Shown here in pieces: positions 8,547 to 16,744 of a DNA stretch of 16,908 nucleotides. A program made the translations under genes and the position numbers. The stretch is from positions 1 to 16,908 of the forward strand of contig CAIMDR010000111.1 in NCBI GenBank assembly GCA_903839795.1, in the 5' to 3' direction. Source of the DNA: an uncultured Methylococcaceae bacterium. GTDB taxonomy: Bacteria > Pseudomonadota > Gammaproteobacteria > Methylococcales > Methylomonadaceae. The notes under the pieces were generated by a model that made no database searches, was not told the origin of the DNA, and was given only the letters and a program-made list of their open reading frames with translations. Numbering within the stretch: the stretch's first letter is position 1; every line of letters starts with the position of its first letter.

Positions 8547-9776
8547 ATGGCACTTTATGTTTATAAATTTGGCGGCACTTCGGTAGGTTCAGTAGAGCGT
8601 ATCAATGTGGTTGCCGAAAAAGTTAAAAAAGCCCAGGATTTGGGCGATCAAATTGTTGTGGTTTTGTCCGCCATGAGCGGCGAAACCAACCGTTTAATTG
8701 CTCTGGCAAAAGAAATGCAGGCACAACCTACGGATCGGGAAATGGATGTTTTAATTTCTACCGGTGAACAGGTGACGGTCGCTTTATTAAGTATGGCCTT
8801 GCATCAAATCGGTTGTGATGCCTGTTCTTATACTGGCGGACAGGTAAAAATACTGACCGATAGCAGTTACACCAAAGCGCGGATTCGCGAAATTGAAGAT
8901 GCCAAAATACGTGCCGATCTTGACGCTGGAAAAGTGGTGGTGGTTGCCGGTTTTCAGGGCGTTGATGAACACGGCAATATTACGACCTTGGGTCGCGGTG
9001 GTTCGGATACTACCGCTGTTGCTTTAGCGGCGGCATTAAAAGCCGATGAGTGCCATATTTATACTGATGTCGACGGCGTTTACACCACAGACCCACGGGT
9101 TGAGCCAAAGGCTCGCAGGCTTGAGCATATTACATTTGAAGAAATGCTGGAAATGGCCAGCTTGGGTTCAAAAGTTTTGCAAATCAGATCGGTTGAATTT
9201 GCCGGAAAATATAACGTTGCCTTGCGCGTGTTATCTTCATTTAAAGAAGGTCGTGGCACATTAATTACATACGAGGAATCACAAATGGAAAGTGCTTTAA
9301 TATCCGGCATTGCTTTTAATCGGGATGAAGCAAAATTAACGATCACCGGTGTACCTGATTTACCGGGCGTTGCTTTTAAAATTCTGGGTCCTATCGCCGA
9401 TGCCAATATTGAAGTGGATATGATCGTCCAGAATATTGCCGAGGATGCCACCACTGATTTTACTTTTACGGTACATCGTAATGATTATCTGCGTGCCAAA
9501 GCTATTTTGGATCAAACCAGTATCGAGTTGGGCGCAAGAAAAGTAAAGGGCGATAACAGTCTTGTAAAAGTATCAATTGTCGGCGTGGGTATGCGTTCCC
9601 ATGCAGGTATTGCCAGCACCATGTTTAAAACTTTGGCAGATGAAGGGATTAATATTCGTATGATTGCAACATCAGAAATAAAAATCTCTGTCGTTGTTGA
9701 TGAAAAATATATGGAGCTTGCAGTCAGGGCGTTACATGCCGCTTTTGGCTTGGATCACGTTTCTGAGGAAGCCTAA
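8547..9776 (+). CDS. lysC: Aspartate kinase, alpha subunit (LysC)
   Basis: This 409-residue aspartokinase phosphorylates L-aspartate, the first step toward lysine, threonine, methionine and diaminopimelate. The kinase domain shows KFGGTSV at 7-13, LSAMSGETNRL around 40-50, the STGEQ motif and GRGGSDTTA around 149-157. Two ACT domains fill residues about 266-409 and should bind lysine and/or threonine for feedback control. Length and architecture match the Pseudomonas/Corynebacterium alpha2beta2 type rather than the 449-residue E. coli LysC. AAGG is 10 bases before ATG 8547. It follows alaS by 17 bases, an order also seen in Pseudomonas. An in-frame internal start at 9285 probably produces the beta subunit. 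csrA, which follows lysC in some relatives, is not seen here. Confidence 0.96.
   Translation: MALYVYKFGGTSVGSVERINVVAEKVKKAQDLGDQIVVVLSAMSGETNRLIALAKEMQAQPTDREMDVLISTGEQVTVALLSMALHQIGCDACSYTGGQVKILTDSSYTKARIREIEDAKIRADLDAGKVVVVAGFQGVDEHGNITTLGRGGSDTTAVALAAALKADECHIYTDVDGVYTTDPRVEPKARRLEHITFEEMLEMASLGSKVLQIRSVEFAGKYNVALRVLSSFKEGRGTLITYEESQMESALISGIAFNRDEAKLTITGVPDLPGVAFKILGPIADANIEVDMIVQNIAEDATTDFTFTVHRNDYLRAKAILDQTSIELGARKVKGDNSLVKVSIVGVGMRSHAGIASTMFKTLADEGINIRMIATSEIKISVVVDEKYMELAVRALHAAFGLDHVSEEA
9273..9287 (+). promoter_or_regulatory. Internal ribosome binding site and start for aspartokinase beta subunit
   Basis: GAGGAA at 9273-9278 lies 8 bases (counted from GAGG) before ATG 9285, which is codon 247 of lysC in the same frame. 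In alpha/beta aspartokinases the regulatory beta subunit starts at an equivalent internal Met just before the ACT domains. Confidence 0.7.
9285..9776 (+). CDS. Predicted aspartate kinase beta subunit (internal start within lysC)
   Basis: Translation from the internal ATG gives a 163-residue protein beginning MESALISGIAFNRDEAKLTI and containing only the two ACT domains. In Bacillus and Corynebacterium aspartokinases, a separately translated C-terminal subunit of this size pairs with the full-length chain to form the effector-binding interface. The good Shine-Dalgarno and the exact placement before the ACT region support it here. Production of the short product is inferred and not visible in DNA alone. 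Confidence 0.6.
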   Translation: MESALISGIAFNRDEAKLTITGVPDLPGVAFKILGPIADANIEVDMIVQNIAEDATTDFTFTVHRNDYLRAKAILDQTSIELGARKVKGDNSLVKVSIVGVGMRSHAGIASTMFKTLADEGINIRMIATSEIKISVVVDEKYMELAVRALHAAFGLDHVSEEA

Positions 9777-10042
9777 AGTCGCTCCACCGGGGCTTCATAA
9801 TATCTGCACAGAAAAATGACTGTTTAATAAAACGGATTATGTGAATTTATGCTTACTTATACTAAGACAAAATCTTTCTGACTGGCTATAATAATTCTGG
9901 CAAGGCTTTTTTATAGGCATTAGTCATTAAATCTGCTGATTACTTAATCAATATTCTGGCGTTTATAAAACAAAATGAATAATTGTTTTTAGGATATTAT
10001 TAAATCAGTTTAATTCATTAAAAACGCTAAGGTGATAGTGAT
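9777..10042. other. AT-rich spacer after lysC
   Basis: This 266-base spacer contains no credible gene. A 6-bp inverted repeat GAAGCC/GGCTTC (9768-9773, 9791-9796) straddles the lysC stop but has no T-run. The remainder is AT-rich and may hold the promoter of the winged-helix gene, though no matched box pair stands out. Confidence 0.5.
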
Positions 10043-10240
10043 ATGTCTGACATAGTAGGTAATGCAACTGGTGAAATTTGAAACTATTTGAATAAGAATG
10101 GCGCGACCAGTGTCGCCAAGTTAAGCAGAGAAACCAAAATAGATGAAAAAAATTTTCAGCGAGGCATCGGTTGGTTAGCTCAAGAAGGTAAGGTTTCTAT
10201 TGAGATAATCAATCGTGCAGAAACACTTTCACTGATATAA
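10043..10240 (+). pseudogene. Winged-helix (DUF2582-like) protein gene interrupted by in-frame TGA
   Basis: Read through one TGA, this frame encodes a 65-position small protein resembling DUF2582 winged-helix proteins. It begins MSDIVGNATGEI, has the TGA at codon 13 (10079-10081), then continues NYLNKNGATSVAKLSRETKI and QRGIGWLAQEGKVSIEI to a TAA at 10238. Homologues as I recall them have Trp where the TGA sits (GEIWNYL), so TGG to TGA is the simplest explanation. An excellent Shine-Dalgarno (AAGGTGA, 10029-10035) is 7 bases upstream, and the rest of the frame is undamaged, so the lesion is recent, a sequencing error, or read through. TGA is used as a normal stop elsewhere (birA, rbfA) and Trp44 here is TGG, so a changed genetic code is unlikely. 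Confidence 0.75.
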
Positions 10241-10296
10241 CCGCAAGTGATGTTAATGTGTTTTTTGTGTAAGTCATAATTGAGTTTTTCTGTCTC

Positions 10297-10337
10297 AGGG
10301 TTTTAGTTTCTGTTATCCAGACTAAAACCCTTTATTT
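10297..10337 (+). terminator. Intrinsic terminator after the winged-helix gene
   Basis: AGGGTTTTAGT (10297-10307) pairs perfectly with ACTAAAACCCT (10321-10331) over 11 bp. Inside the 13-base loop, CTG and CAG can extend the stem past a bulge. A TTATTT tail follows. It separates the winged-helix gene from the tRNA promoter. Confidence 0.75.
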
Positions 10338-10412
10338 AAAAGGCCTGAACAGGCTTTGTTGAAGGTGATTTGAAATTAAATGTAAGTTTTATTAAAAATA
10401 TTTATAAAAAAC

Positions 10413-10440
10413 TTGCAATGATATAAAAAGTCCTTATAAT
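10413..10440 (+). promoter_or_regulatory. Sigma-70 promoter of the initiator tRNA
   Basis: TTGCAA (10413-10418) and a perfect TATAAT (10435-10440) are separated by 16 bases. Initiation would fall near 10447, a few bases before the mature tRNA 5' end at 10453. The surrounding sequence is strongly AT-rich. No GC-rich discriminator is evident. Confidence 0.8.
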
Positions 10441-10452
10441 AGCTAAATCAAT

Positions 10453-10529
<77 letters not shown>

Positions 10530-10537
10530 TATTTTAG

Positions 10538-10558
10538 AACCCCATTTTGGGGTTTTTT
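10538..10558 (+). terminator. Intrinsic terminator after tRNA-fMet
   Basis: AACCCC (10538-10543), loop ATTTT, GGGGTT (10549-10554), then a run of T to 10558 followed by ATTTT. The hairpin begins 9 bases after the CCA end, a classic tRNA terminator position. Confidence 0.85.
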
Positions 10559-10606
10559 ATTTTCTGGGCTTCGGTTTTTTGGAGCTTAAAATTAGATTGT
10601 TTATGG

Positions 10607-10630
10607 AAGAGCCGTTGGCTCTTTTTTTTT
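10607..10630 (+). terminator. Terminator-like hairpin in the rimP leader
   Basis: AAGAGCC (10607-10613), loop GTT, GGCTCTT (10617-10623), with nine consecutive T residues at 10622-10630. This is a strong intrinsic terminator shape, ending 23 bases before the rimP ATG. Transcripts must pass it to express rimP-nusA-infB, so it may be a second terminator for tRNA readthrough or an attenuator of the operon. Confidence 0.75.
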
Positions 10631-10644
10631 GTTCAAAAATAAGT

Positions 10645-10650
10645 GAGGAA
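10645..10650 (+). promoter_or_regulatory. Ribosome binding site deciding the rimP start
   Basis: GAGGAA lies just before ATG 10654 (spacing 5 from GAGG). The longer frame opening at TTG 10579 would translate through the terminator hairpin at 10607-10630 and has no homologous N-terminus, so 10654 is preferred. Confidence 0.8.
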
Positions 10651-10653
10651 ACC

Positions 10654-11139
10654 ATGAAACAGGCTCCCGAGCATTTGGTTAACTTAATCGAGCCAATTGT
10701 TGAAGGTTTAGGTTATGAGTGTGTCGGTATTGATTATAATCCGCATCCTAAACATGGTTTATTAAGGATTTATATTGATAGTGAAAATGGAATTCTGGTT
10801 GAAGACTGTACTAAAGTCAGTCATCAAATAAGTGGTGTCCTGGATGTGGAAGATCCAATACAAGGCAACTATCAGTTAGAAGTTTCTTCTCCTGGTTCAG
10901 ATAGGCCGTTCTTTAAAGTTCGTCAATTTGAGCAGTTTATCGGCAGTGCGGCATTAGTTAGTTTGTTTAAAGCCATCGGTGGTCGAAAAAGAATTACCGG
11001 TCTGATTATAAAAGTTGAAGATGATATTATTACACTTCAAGAAGGTGAGCAGATTTATGAGGTACCCTTTGATGCGATGAGTAAAGCGCGTTTGGTGCCC
11101 GAATACATAATTGAAAAAGGAGGCCGCAGTGGCAAATAA
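10654..11139 (+). CDS. rimP: Ribosome maturation factor RimP
   Basis: This 161-residue RimP (E. coli 150) assists maturation of the 30S subunit. The N-terminal domain carries [21 protein letters not shown] and [33 protein letters not shown], with [14 protein letters not shown] following. These are the most conserved RimP stretches. The C-terminal half is the SH3-like domain ([19 protein letters not shown]). The ATG at 10654 is chosen over upstream TTG 10579 on Shine-Dalgarno and homology grounds. The last 11 bases overlap nusA, whose Shine-Dalgarno lies inside the rimP coding sequence, so the two are translationally linked. It is the first gene of the nusA-infB operon. Confidence 0.95.
   Translation: MKQAPEHLVNLIEPIVEGLGYECVGIDYNPHPKHGLLRIYIDSENGILVEDCTKVSHQISGVLDVEDPIQGNYQLEVSSPGSDRPFFKVRQFEQFIGSAALVSLFKAIGGRKRITGLIIKVEDDIITLQEGEQIYEVPFDAMSKARLVPEYIIEKGGRSGK
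11117..11123 (+). promoter_or_regulatory. Ribosome binding site deciding the nusA start
   Basis: AAGGAGG, a near-perfect Shine-Dalgarno, is 5 bases before GTG 11129. It sets the NusA N-terminus at (M)ANKEIL, as in homologues, and excludes the in-frame TTG at 11111, which lies upstream of the Shine-Dalgarno. Confidence 0.85.
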
Positions 11140-12628
11140 AGAAATTTTGTTGGTAGTGGAGGTTTTTTCTAATGAAAGAGAGATTGAAAAGGATGTCGTT
11201 TTTCAGGCGATAGAATCCGCATTAGAAGCTGCTACGGTAAAGCGTCACGCCAATCCAATTAACGCTCGTGTTGCCATTGACAGAAAAACAGGTGACTATG
11301 TTACTTACAGGCAATGGGACGTTGTTGATGCTAATCCCTCTTGGGATGGTGATGTAGAATTCCCAACTACTCAGGTTCTGTTAGAGGTTGCCCGGCTGGA
11401 TAATTCGGACATTCAAATTGGTGATGTGGTAGAAGAAGAAATTGAATCTGTTGATTTCGGACGTATTGCCGCGCAAACTGCCAAGCAGGTTATTATCCAT
11501 AAAGTCAGGGAAGCTGAGCGCAGAAAAATTGTTGAAGCTTATAAAAGCCGAGTCGGTGAACTGATTACCGGTATTGTCAAACGCATTGAAAAAGGGAGTA
11601 TTTATCTGGATTTGGGTGGTCATGTTGAAGCCTATATCGCCAAGGAAGATATGATTCCTCGTGAGGCAATTCGCATTGGTGATCGGATTAGAGGCTATTT
11701 GAAAGATGTTCGCACAGAGCCGCGTGGTCCACAATTATTTGTCAGTCGTACAGCGCCTGAATTATTAATAGCCTTATTTCGCTTGGAAGTGCCTGAAGTC
11801 GGTGAAGGCTTGATTTCTGTAATAGGTGCCGCACGTGATCCAGGTTCCAGAGCTAAATTGGCAGTCAAGAGTAATGATCCAAGGTTGGATCCAGTCGGTG
11901 CTTGCGTGGGTATGAGAGGATCAAGGGTTCAGTCAGTTACCAATGAGTTGGCTGGTGAGCGGGTTGACATTATTCTCTGGAATCCCAGTGAAGCTCAATT
12001 TGTAATTAATGCCATGTCTCCTGCTGAAATTCAGTCCATCGTTGTAGATGAAGACAAGCACAGTATGGATCTGGCAGTCAGTTCGGATAATTTGTCTCAA
12101 GCGATTGGTCGAGGCGGTCAAAATGTCCGTCTGGCGAGTCAATTAACAGGTTGGGAATTGAATGTTATTGATGCGTCCAAGGCAGAGAAGAGCGCTGAAG
12201 CCGAAGTTGGCAAGATAAAGCAATTATTCATTGATCAATTGGATGTTGATGAAGATATAGCCTTAATTCTAGCAGAAGAAGGCTTTATTAGTGTCGAGGA
12301 GATTGCTTACGTTCCGGTCAGTGAAATGCTCGAAATTGAAGGCTTTGATGAAGATTTGGTTAATGAGCTAAGAAGTCGGGCAAAAGATGCCTTGTTGATT
12401 AGTGCCATTGCCTTGGAAGAAAAAATAGAGTCGGCGGAGCCGGCTGCTGATCTGCTGGAAATGGAGGGTATGGATACTGATCTGGCTTTTGATTTGGCAA
12501 GTCAAGGTATTATTACAATGGATAATTTAGCAGAGCAATCGGTTGATGATTTGCTGAATTTTTCAGGAATGAATGAAGAGCGGGCGGCAAAATTAATTAT
12601 GAAGGCGCGTGAGCCTTGGTTTGCTTAA
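11129..12628 (+). CDS. nusA: Transcription termination/antitermination factor NusA
   Basis: This 499-residue NusA (E. coli 495) binds RNA polymerase and nascent RNA and modulates pausing, intrinsic termination and antitermination. Domains in order are: N-terminal RNAP-binding domain (1 to about 130); S1 domain about 143-207 ([19 protein letters not shown]); KH1 with GMRG at 261-264; KH2 with GRGG at 327-330; and two acidic helix-hairpin-helix repeats at about 366-425 and 440-495. The repeats echo each other ([10 protein letters not shown] and [10 protein letters not shown]). Both acidic repeats are typical of gammaproteobacteria and are absent from Gram-positive NusA. The start is GTG 11129, set by the Shine-Dalgarno at 11117, and overlaps rimP by 11 bases. 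The upstream leader hairpin is a plausible target for NusA autoregulation, which is known for the E. coli operon. Confidence 0.97.
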   Translation: MANKEILLVVEVFSNEREIEKDVVFQAIESALEAATVKRHANPINARVAIDRKTGDYVTYRQWDVVDANPSWDGDVEFPTTQVLLEVARLDNSDIQIGDVVEEEIESVDFGRIAAQTAKQVIIHKVREAERRKIVEAYKSRVGELITGIVKRIEKGSIYLDLGGHVEAYIAKEDMIPREAIRIGDRIRGYLKDVRTEPRGPQLFVSRTAPELLIALFRLEVPEVGEGLISVIGAARDPGSRAKLAVKSNDPRLDPVGACVGMRGSRVQSVTNELAGERVDIILWNPSEAQFVINAMSPAEIQSIVVDEDKHSMDLAVSSDNLSQAIGRGGQNVRLASQLTGWELNVIDASKAEKSAEAEVGKIKQLFIDQLDVDEDIALILAEEGFISVEEIAYVPVSEMLEIEGFDEDLVNELRSRAKDALLISAIALEEKIESAEPAADLLEMEGMDTDLAFDLASQGIITMDNLAEQSVDDLLNFSGMNEERAAKLIMKAREPWFA

Positions 12629-12657
12629 GGCACATAGCGGTTAGTAAGGGGTAAAAA

Positions 12658-15351
12658 ATGAGTGATAAAACAGTACAGCAATTAGCGGAGATAGTAAAAA
12701 TACCTCTGGAACGATTATTAGAGCAGCTAAAAGAAGCAGGTTTATCTGCAAGCGCCCCTGATGATGTCATTAATGAAGATGAAAAGATGCAATTGCTTGC
12801 GCATTTGCGTAAGCGTCATGGTAAAGCCGAAGATGAAGTCAGTAATTCACCGAAGCGTGTTACTTTAGAACGCAGAAAAGTGACAGAAATCAAGCAGGCA
12901 AGTATACCAGGCACTTCAACTAAAACGATTAGCGTTGAAGTGCGTAAAAAGAAGACTTATATAAAGCGTAGTGAAGTGGCGGATGCTGATTTACCCAAGA
13001 AAGAAGAGTTGCCAAAGCCAGTACCAGTAGTGGTTGAACCGGTGAAAATAGAAGAAGTTATTTTAACGCCCGTCGAAAAACAGCCGATTATTGAAGAGCC
13101 GATTGTTGCCGTTGAACTGACTCCCAAGGTAGAAATAGTCATGGCAGAGCCCGTTAAAATTGAACCGGAAGTTCAAGTTGTCGCGATACCTGACGTTGAG
13201 CCTCAAGTTGTTATTGAACCTGAGGAGCCTCTTGAACCTGTCGAGGCCATTGAATCGGAAGCTAAATTTGAAGCGTTAAAAATAAAGGAAGAAAAGAAAA
13301 TCAAGCAGGAAAAAGCTATCAAAACCAAAGAAGCGGACGATGCCAGAAAAAAACAGCAAGAAAAAGAGCATAGACTTGAAGAGTCGATCAAGAAAAATGC
13401 TGATAAAGTAAGGCAGCAGGCCGCAGTAAAGCAGGAAACACTGCACAGAAAAAAACAAGAAGAAGGTGGTGGTGGAAATTCACGCTCATCAGGCAAAGAC
13501 GCCAAAAGAGGCAAGAAAAAAGGCAAGCAACCGCAACGATCCAGTGCGCAATCTGACGGTAAACATCAATTTGAGATGCCGGTTGCACCTATAGTGAAAG
13601 AAGTCACTATACCAGAAATGATTATTGTCTCCGATTTGGCCCAGAAAATGAGTGTTAAAGCGGCGATGGTCATCAAACATTTGATGAAGCTGGGCATTAT
13701 GGCGACCATCAATCAAAGTATTGACCAGGAAACAGCGGTTATTTTGGTTGAGGAAATGGGTCACAACGCGATTATGCAGAGTGATGATGATCTTGAGCAG
13801 GAAATGCTGGCTGAAGCGCAGGTAGAAGATAACCGCGTTGAATTACCACGCGCCCCCATTGTAACCATTATGGGACACGTCGATCACGGTAAAACATCGT
13901 TGCTCGATTATATCCGTAAAACACGTGTTGCAGCCGGTGAAGCGGGTGGTATTACTCAGCATATCGGTGCTTATCAAGTCAAAACCGATCACGGCTCAGT
14001 AACCTTTTTAGACACACCTGGACATGCTGCCTTTACTGCCATGAGAGCCAGAGGCGCCGATATTACTGACGTAGTCATTATTGTTGTTGCAGCCGATGAT
14101 GGCGTGATGCCGCAAACCAAAGAAGCGGTTGAGCATGCGAGAGCGGCAAATGTGCCGATTATCGTAGCCATCAATAAAATCGATAAGCCTGATGCAAACC
14201 CCGATAAAGTGATGCAAGAACTGTCGGTTCTTAACGTGCTTGCTGAAGAATGGGGGGGCGATGTGCAGTTCCTTAAAATTTCTGCCAAGACCGGCGAGGG
14301 CATTGATGACTTAATTGAATCTTTAATTGTTCAGACTGAAATTTTAGAATTAAAAGCGCCTTTTGAAGGCCCGGCTTCAGGTCTTGTGATTGAATCAAGA
14401 CTCGATAAAGGTCGTGGTGCTGTCGCAACAATAATGATTCAAAAAGGCACCTTGGAAAGTGGCCAAATGGTGCTTTGTGGTCAAGAATATGGTCGTGTTC
14501 GGGCTATGTTTAATGAGAATGGAAAAGCGATTAAAGAAGCAGGTCCTTGTTCTCCGGTTGAAATTCTTGGTTTGTCGGGTACACCGAATGCCGGTGATGA
14601 GTTTATGGTGGTACAAAACGAACGTATTGCCAAAGATTTGGCAAAACATCGTGAAGACCGTAAAAAATTCACTAAACATGCTGCACAACGAGCTTCCAAA
14701 CTGGATGAAGTATTCTCCAGAATGGCAACCGGTGAGATTGCCAGTGTAAATCTGGTTATCAAAACTGATGTGCAAGGTAGTTTGGAAGCGTTACGTGGAT
14801 CACTGGTCTCGTTATCAAATGAAGAAGTAGAAGTTAAGATTGTTTTTGGTGGTGTTGGCGGTATTAATGAAGGTGATGCCAACTTGGCATTGGCTTCGGG
14901 TGCGATTCTAATGGGTTTTAACGTTAGAGCCGATACGACAGCCAGAAAGTTGATTGAAGAAAAGAATATTGACCTGCATTATTACAGTGTCATTTATGAT
15001 GCTATTGATGAAGTCAAAAAAGCGATCAGCGGTATGCTGGCACCCGAAATTAAAGAACAAATTGTCGGTCTTGCTGAAGTTCGTGACGTATTCCGGTCAC
15101 CAAAATTTGGTGCGATTGCCGGTTGTATGGTTATTGACGGTTTTGTTAAGAGAAGCCTTCCTATTCGTGTATTGCGTGATAATGTTGTTATTTATGAAGG
15201 GCAGTTGGAATCTTTACGTCGCTTTAAAGATGATGCGGCTGAAGTTAAAATGGGCATGGAATGTGGTATCGGTGTAAAAAATTACAACGATGTTCAGCCG
15301 GGCGACCAAATTGAAGTATTTGAACGCATAGAAATAAAACGGGAACTGTAA
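12658..15351 (+). CDS. infB: Translation initiation factor IF-2
   Basis: This 897-residue IF-2 (E. coli 890) is a GTPase that places fMet-tRNA on the 30S subunit and promotes subunit joining. Residues 1-55 form the first IF2N domain ([23 protein letters not shown]). Residues about 60-300 are a charged, low-complexity linker, first Pro/Val/Glu-rich, then Lys/Glu/Gln-rich coiled coil, then a basic Gly-rich stretch. A second IF2N domain lies near 310-365. The G domain has G1 GHVDHGKT at 406-413, then DTPGH, NKID and SAKTGEG, followed by domains II-IV. TAAGGGG before ATG 12658 supports the start. It lies 29 bases after nusA. The initiator tRNA it recruits is encoded upstream of the same operon. 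Confidence 0.97.
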   Translation: MSDKTVQQLAEIVKIPLERLLEQLKEAGLSASAPDDVINEDEKMQLLAHLRKRHGKAEDEVSNSPKRVTLERRKVTEIKQASIPGTSTKTISVEVRKKKTYIKRSEVADADLPKKEELPKPVPVVVEPVKIEEVILTPVEKQPIIEEPIVAVELTPKVEIVMAEPVKIEPEVQVVAIPDVEPQVVIEPEEPLEPVEAIESEAKFEALKIKEEKKIKQEKAIKTKEADDARKKQQEKEHRLEESIKKNADKVRQQAAVKQETLHRKKQEEGGGGNSRSSGKDAKRGKKKGKQPQRSSAQSDGKHQFEMPVAPIVKEVTIPEMIIVSDLAQKMSVKAAMVIKHLMKLGIMATINQSIDQETAVILVEEMGHNAIMQSDDDLEQEMLAEAQVEDNRVELPRAPIVTIMGHVDHGKTSLLDYIRKTRVAAGEAGGITQHIGAYQVKTDHGSVTFLDTPGHAAFTAMRARGADITDVVIIVVAADDGVMPQTKEAVEHARAANVPIIVAINKIDKPDANPDKVMQELSVLNVLAEEWGGDVQFLKISAKTGEGIDDLIESLIVQTEILELKAPFEGPASGLVIESRLDKGRGAVATIMIQKGTLESGQMVLCGQEYGRVRAMFNENGKAIKEAGPCSPVEILGLSGTPNAGDEFMVVQNERIAKDLAKHREDRKKFTKHAAQRASKLDEVFSRMATGEIASVNLVIKTDVQGSLEALRGSLVSLSNEEVEVKIVFGGVGGINEGDANLALASGAILMGFNVRADTTARKLIEEKNIDLHYYSVIYDAIDEVKKAISGMLAPEIKEQIVGLAEVRDVFRSPKFGAIAGCMVIDGFVKRSLPIRVLRDNVVIYEGQLESLRRFKDDAAEVKMGMECGIGVKNYNDVQPGDQIEVFERIEIKREL

Positions 15352-15355
15352 GCTT

Positions 15356-15805
15356 ATGGCAAAAGAATTTGGTCGTAATGCCCGTGTTTCATCACAGATG
15401 CAAAAAGAGCTTTCTTTAATTTTACTGCGGGATATTGATGATTCCAGGTTAGGTTTTGTTACTATCAATGAAGTTGTGGTAACTAAAGACCTGGCGGTTG
15501 CAAAAATCTATGTCACCGTATTAAATGTTGATGAGCAGGGCAAACGCGCAAACGTTAAATTGTTAAATGAGATGTCTCCGGTTATTCGGCATCAGTTGGC
15601 AAAAAGAATGCGCTTAAGGCATATTTCTGAATTGCGCTTTCATTATGATGATTCATTTGATACCGGTATGCGAGTGGCTGAGTTATTAAGTGATGTGATC
15701 AAGCCCTTCGACTCCGCTCAGGACAGGCTCTCAGTCGAGTCTGCTCAGGACAAGCCCTTCGACTTTGCTCAGGACAGGCATGATCCGGATAATTCCGATA
15801 CATGA
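15356..15805 (+). CDS. rbfA: 30S ribosome-binding factor RbfA with repeat-encoded C-terminal insertion
   Basis: This 149-residue RbfA is a cold-shock-linked factor for 16S rRNA 5'-end maturation in the 30S subunit. Residues 1-115 are the usual KH-like core (RVSSQMQKELSLILLRDIDD, LAVAKIYVTVLN, LRHISELRFHYDDSFDTGMRVAELL). Residues about 116-141 are foreign to the family: KPFDSAQDRLSVESAQDK PFDFAQDR, encoded by three related DNA units. The tail then resumes as HDPDNSDT. E. coli RbfA reads VVKHDEER at the matching place, so joining VIK to HDPDNSDT restores a normal roughly 123-residue protein. The start is 4 bases after infB with no strong Shine-Dalgarno. The TGA overlaps the truB ATG as ATGA, so the inserted repeat is immediately upstream of a coupled start. 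Confidence 0.95.
   Translation: MAKEFGRNARVSSQMQKELSLILLRDIDDSRLGFVTINEVVVTKDLAVAKIYVTVLNVDEQGKRANVKLLNEMSPVIRHQLAKRMRLRHISELRFHYDDSFDTGMRVAELLSDVIKPFDSAQDRLSVESAQDKPFDFAQDRHDPDNSDT
15701..15779 (+). repeat. Three in-frame copies of a short dispersed repeat inside rbfA
   Basis: Units at 15701-15728 and 15752-15779 match at 26 of 28 bases (core CCCTTCGACTCCGCTCAGGA). A shorter middle unit at 15735-15752 matches 16 of 18 bases of the core. Offsets between cores are 27 and 24 bases, both multiples of three, so each unit is read in the same frame and yields an (S/F)AQD(R/K) peptide. Similar TTCGAC..GCTCAGGACAGGC sequences are, from memory, common dispersed intergenic repeats. Confidence 0.85.
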
Positions 15806-16743
15806 GTAAACGCAAGTCCGGACGTAATGTTCACGGCATTTTGCTGCTAGACAAGCGTTTGGGCGTTTCCTCAAATAAAGCGTTGCAGGAAGTAAGGCAC
15901 TTGTTTAATGCCAACAAAGCAGGGCATACCGGTAGTCTGGATCCTCTGGCAACCGGTTTGCTGCCGCTTTGTTTTGGCGAGGCCACTAAAGTCTCGGCAT
16001 TAATGCTGGATGATAACAAGCGCTATCAGGTGCTTGTTCAGCTTGGTGTTATGACCGATACGGGTGATGCTGAAGGTACGGTTATCGAAACCAAACCGGT
16101 TCCTGATTTTTCGTTGGAAGAAATACAAACCTGTTTGCAGCGATTTACGGGTGAAATTGATCAGATTCCACCCATGTATTCTGCGTTAAAACATAACGGC
16201 AGAAAACTTTATGAATTGGCTCGTGAAGGTAAAACAATCGAGCGTAAAGCCAGACGAATTACCATCTTCGAATTAAAGCTGTTGACTGATTTACACGCTG
16301 AAGACAGTCAACCTGATCAGTTAAGGCTGGAAGTGTTTTGTTCAAAAGGCACCTATATTCGGTCATTAGCTGAAGATATGGGGCATTTTCTGGGATGTGG
16401 CGGAACGGTTAAAGAATTACGTCGACTGGAAGCGGGTCAATTTAATATTGAAGATGCCAAAACTATTGAACAATTGACAGCTATGAGTGAGAAAGACTTA
16501 TATCAATTGTTAATCAATGTTGATAAACCTTTGGATGCCTTGCCTTCTGTCCATTTGTCCGAGGAACAAGCTATCGCCATAAATTATGGGCAATCTATAA
16601 ATTATCCCCACTACACTGATTTCAGACCGTCAATGTGGCAAGGATCATTACGGATGTATCATGCGGATGTTTTTTTGGGCTTGGGAGAAATGCTAATGGA
16701 TGGTAAAATAGCACCGAAAAAGTTGTTCAACATGAGTATCTAA
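15802..16743 (+). CDS. truB: tRNA pseudouridine(55) synthase TruB
   Basis: This 313-residue TruB (E. coli 314) converts U55 in the T loop of elongator tRNAs to pseudouridine. The N-terminus carries HGILLLDKRLGVSSN. The catalytic motif GHTGSLDPLATGLLPLCFGEATK has the nucleophile D47, followed by Y/L-rich substrate-binding segments (IDQIPPMYSALKHNG) and the CSKGTYIRSLAEDMG motif around 183-197. A short PUA-like C-terminal domain ends the protein (about 255-313). The ATG overlaps the rbfA TGA by 4 bases and has no separate Shine-Dalgarno, so translation probably depends on coupling. It ends the infB operon, followed by a likely rpsO promoter and a terminator hairpin. Confidence 0.97.
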   Translation: MSKRKSGRNVHGILLLDKRLGVSSNKALQEVRHLFNANKAGHTGSLDPLATGLLPLCFGEATKVSALMLDDNKRYQVLVQLGVMTDTGDAEGTVIETKPVPDFSLEEIQTCLQRFTGEIDQIPPMYSALKHNGRKLYELAREGKTIERKARRITIFELKLLTDLHAEDSQPDQLRLEVFCSKGTYIRSLAEDMGHFLGCGGTVKELRRLEAGQFNIEDAKTIEQLTAMSEKDLYQLLINVDKPLDALPSVHLSEEQAIAINYGQSINYPHYTDFRPSMWQGSLRMYHADVFLGLGEMLMDGKIAPKKLFNMSI

Positions 16744-16744
16744 A

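Noticed and set aside
10043..10240. Selenocysteine or reassigned TGA in the winged-helix gene
   Set aside because: The expected residue is Trp, TGG is used for Trp44 in the same frame, and TGA terminates birA and rbfA normally. I saw no clear SECIS-like hairpin right after the TGA.
10579..10653. Upstream TTG extension of rimP by 25 residues
   Set aside because: It would translate through a terminator hairpin and T-run, the N-terminus does not resemble RimP, and a good Shine-Dalgarno precedes ATG 10654.
11111..11128. TTG start for nusA 6 codons upstream of the GTG
   Set aside because: The near-perfect Shine-Dalgarno at 11117-11123 lies downstream of this TTG and points to GTG 11129.
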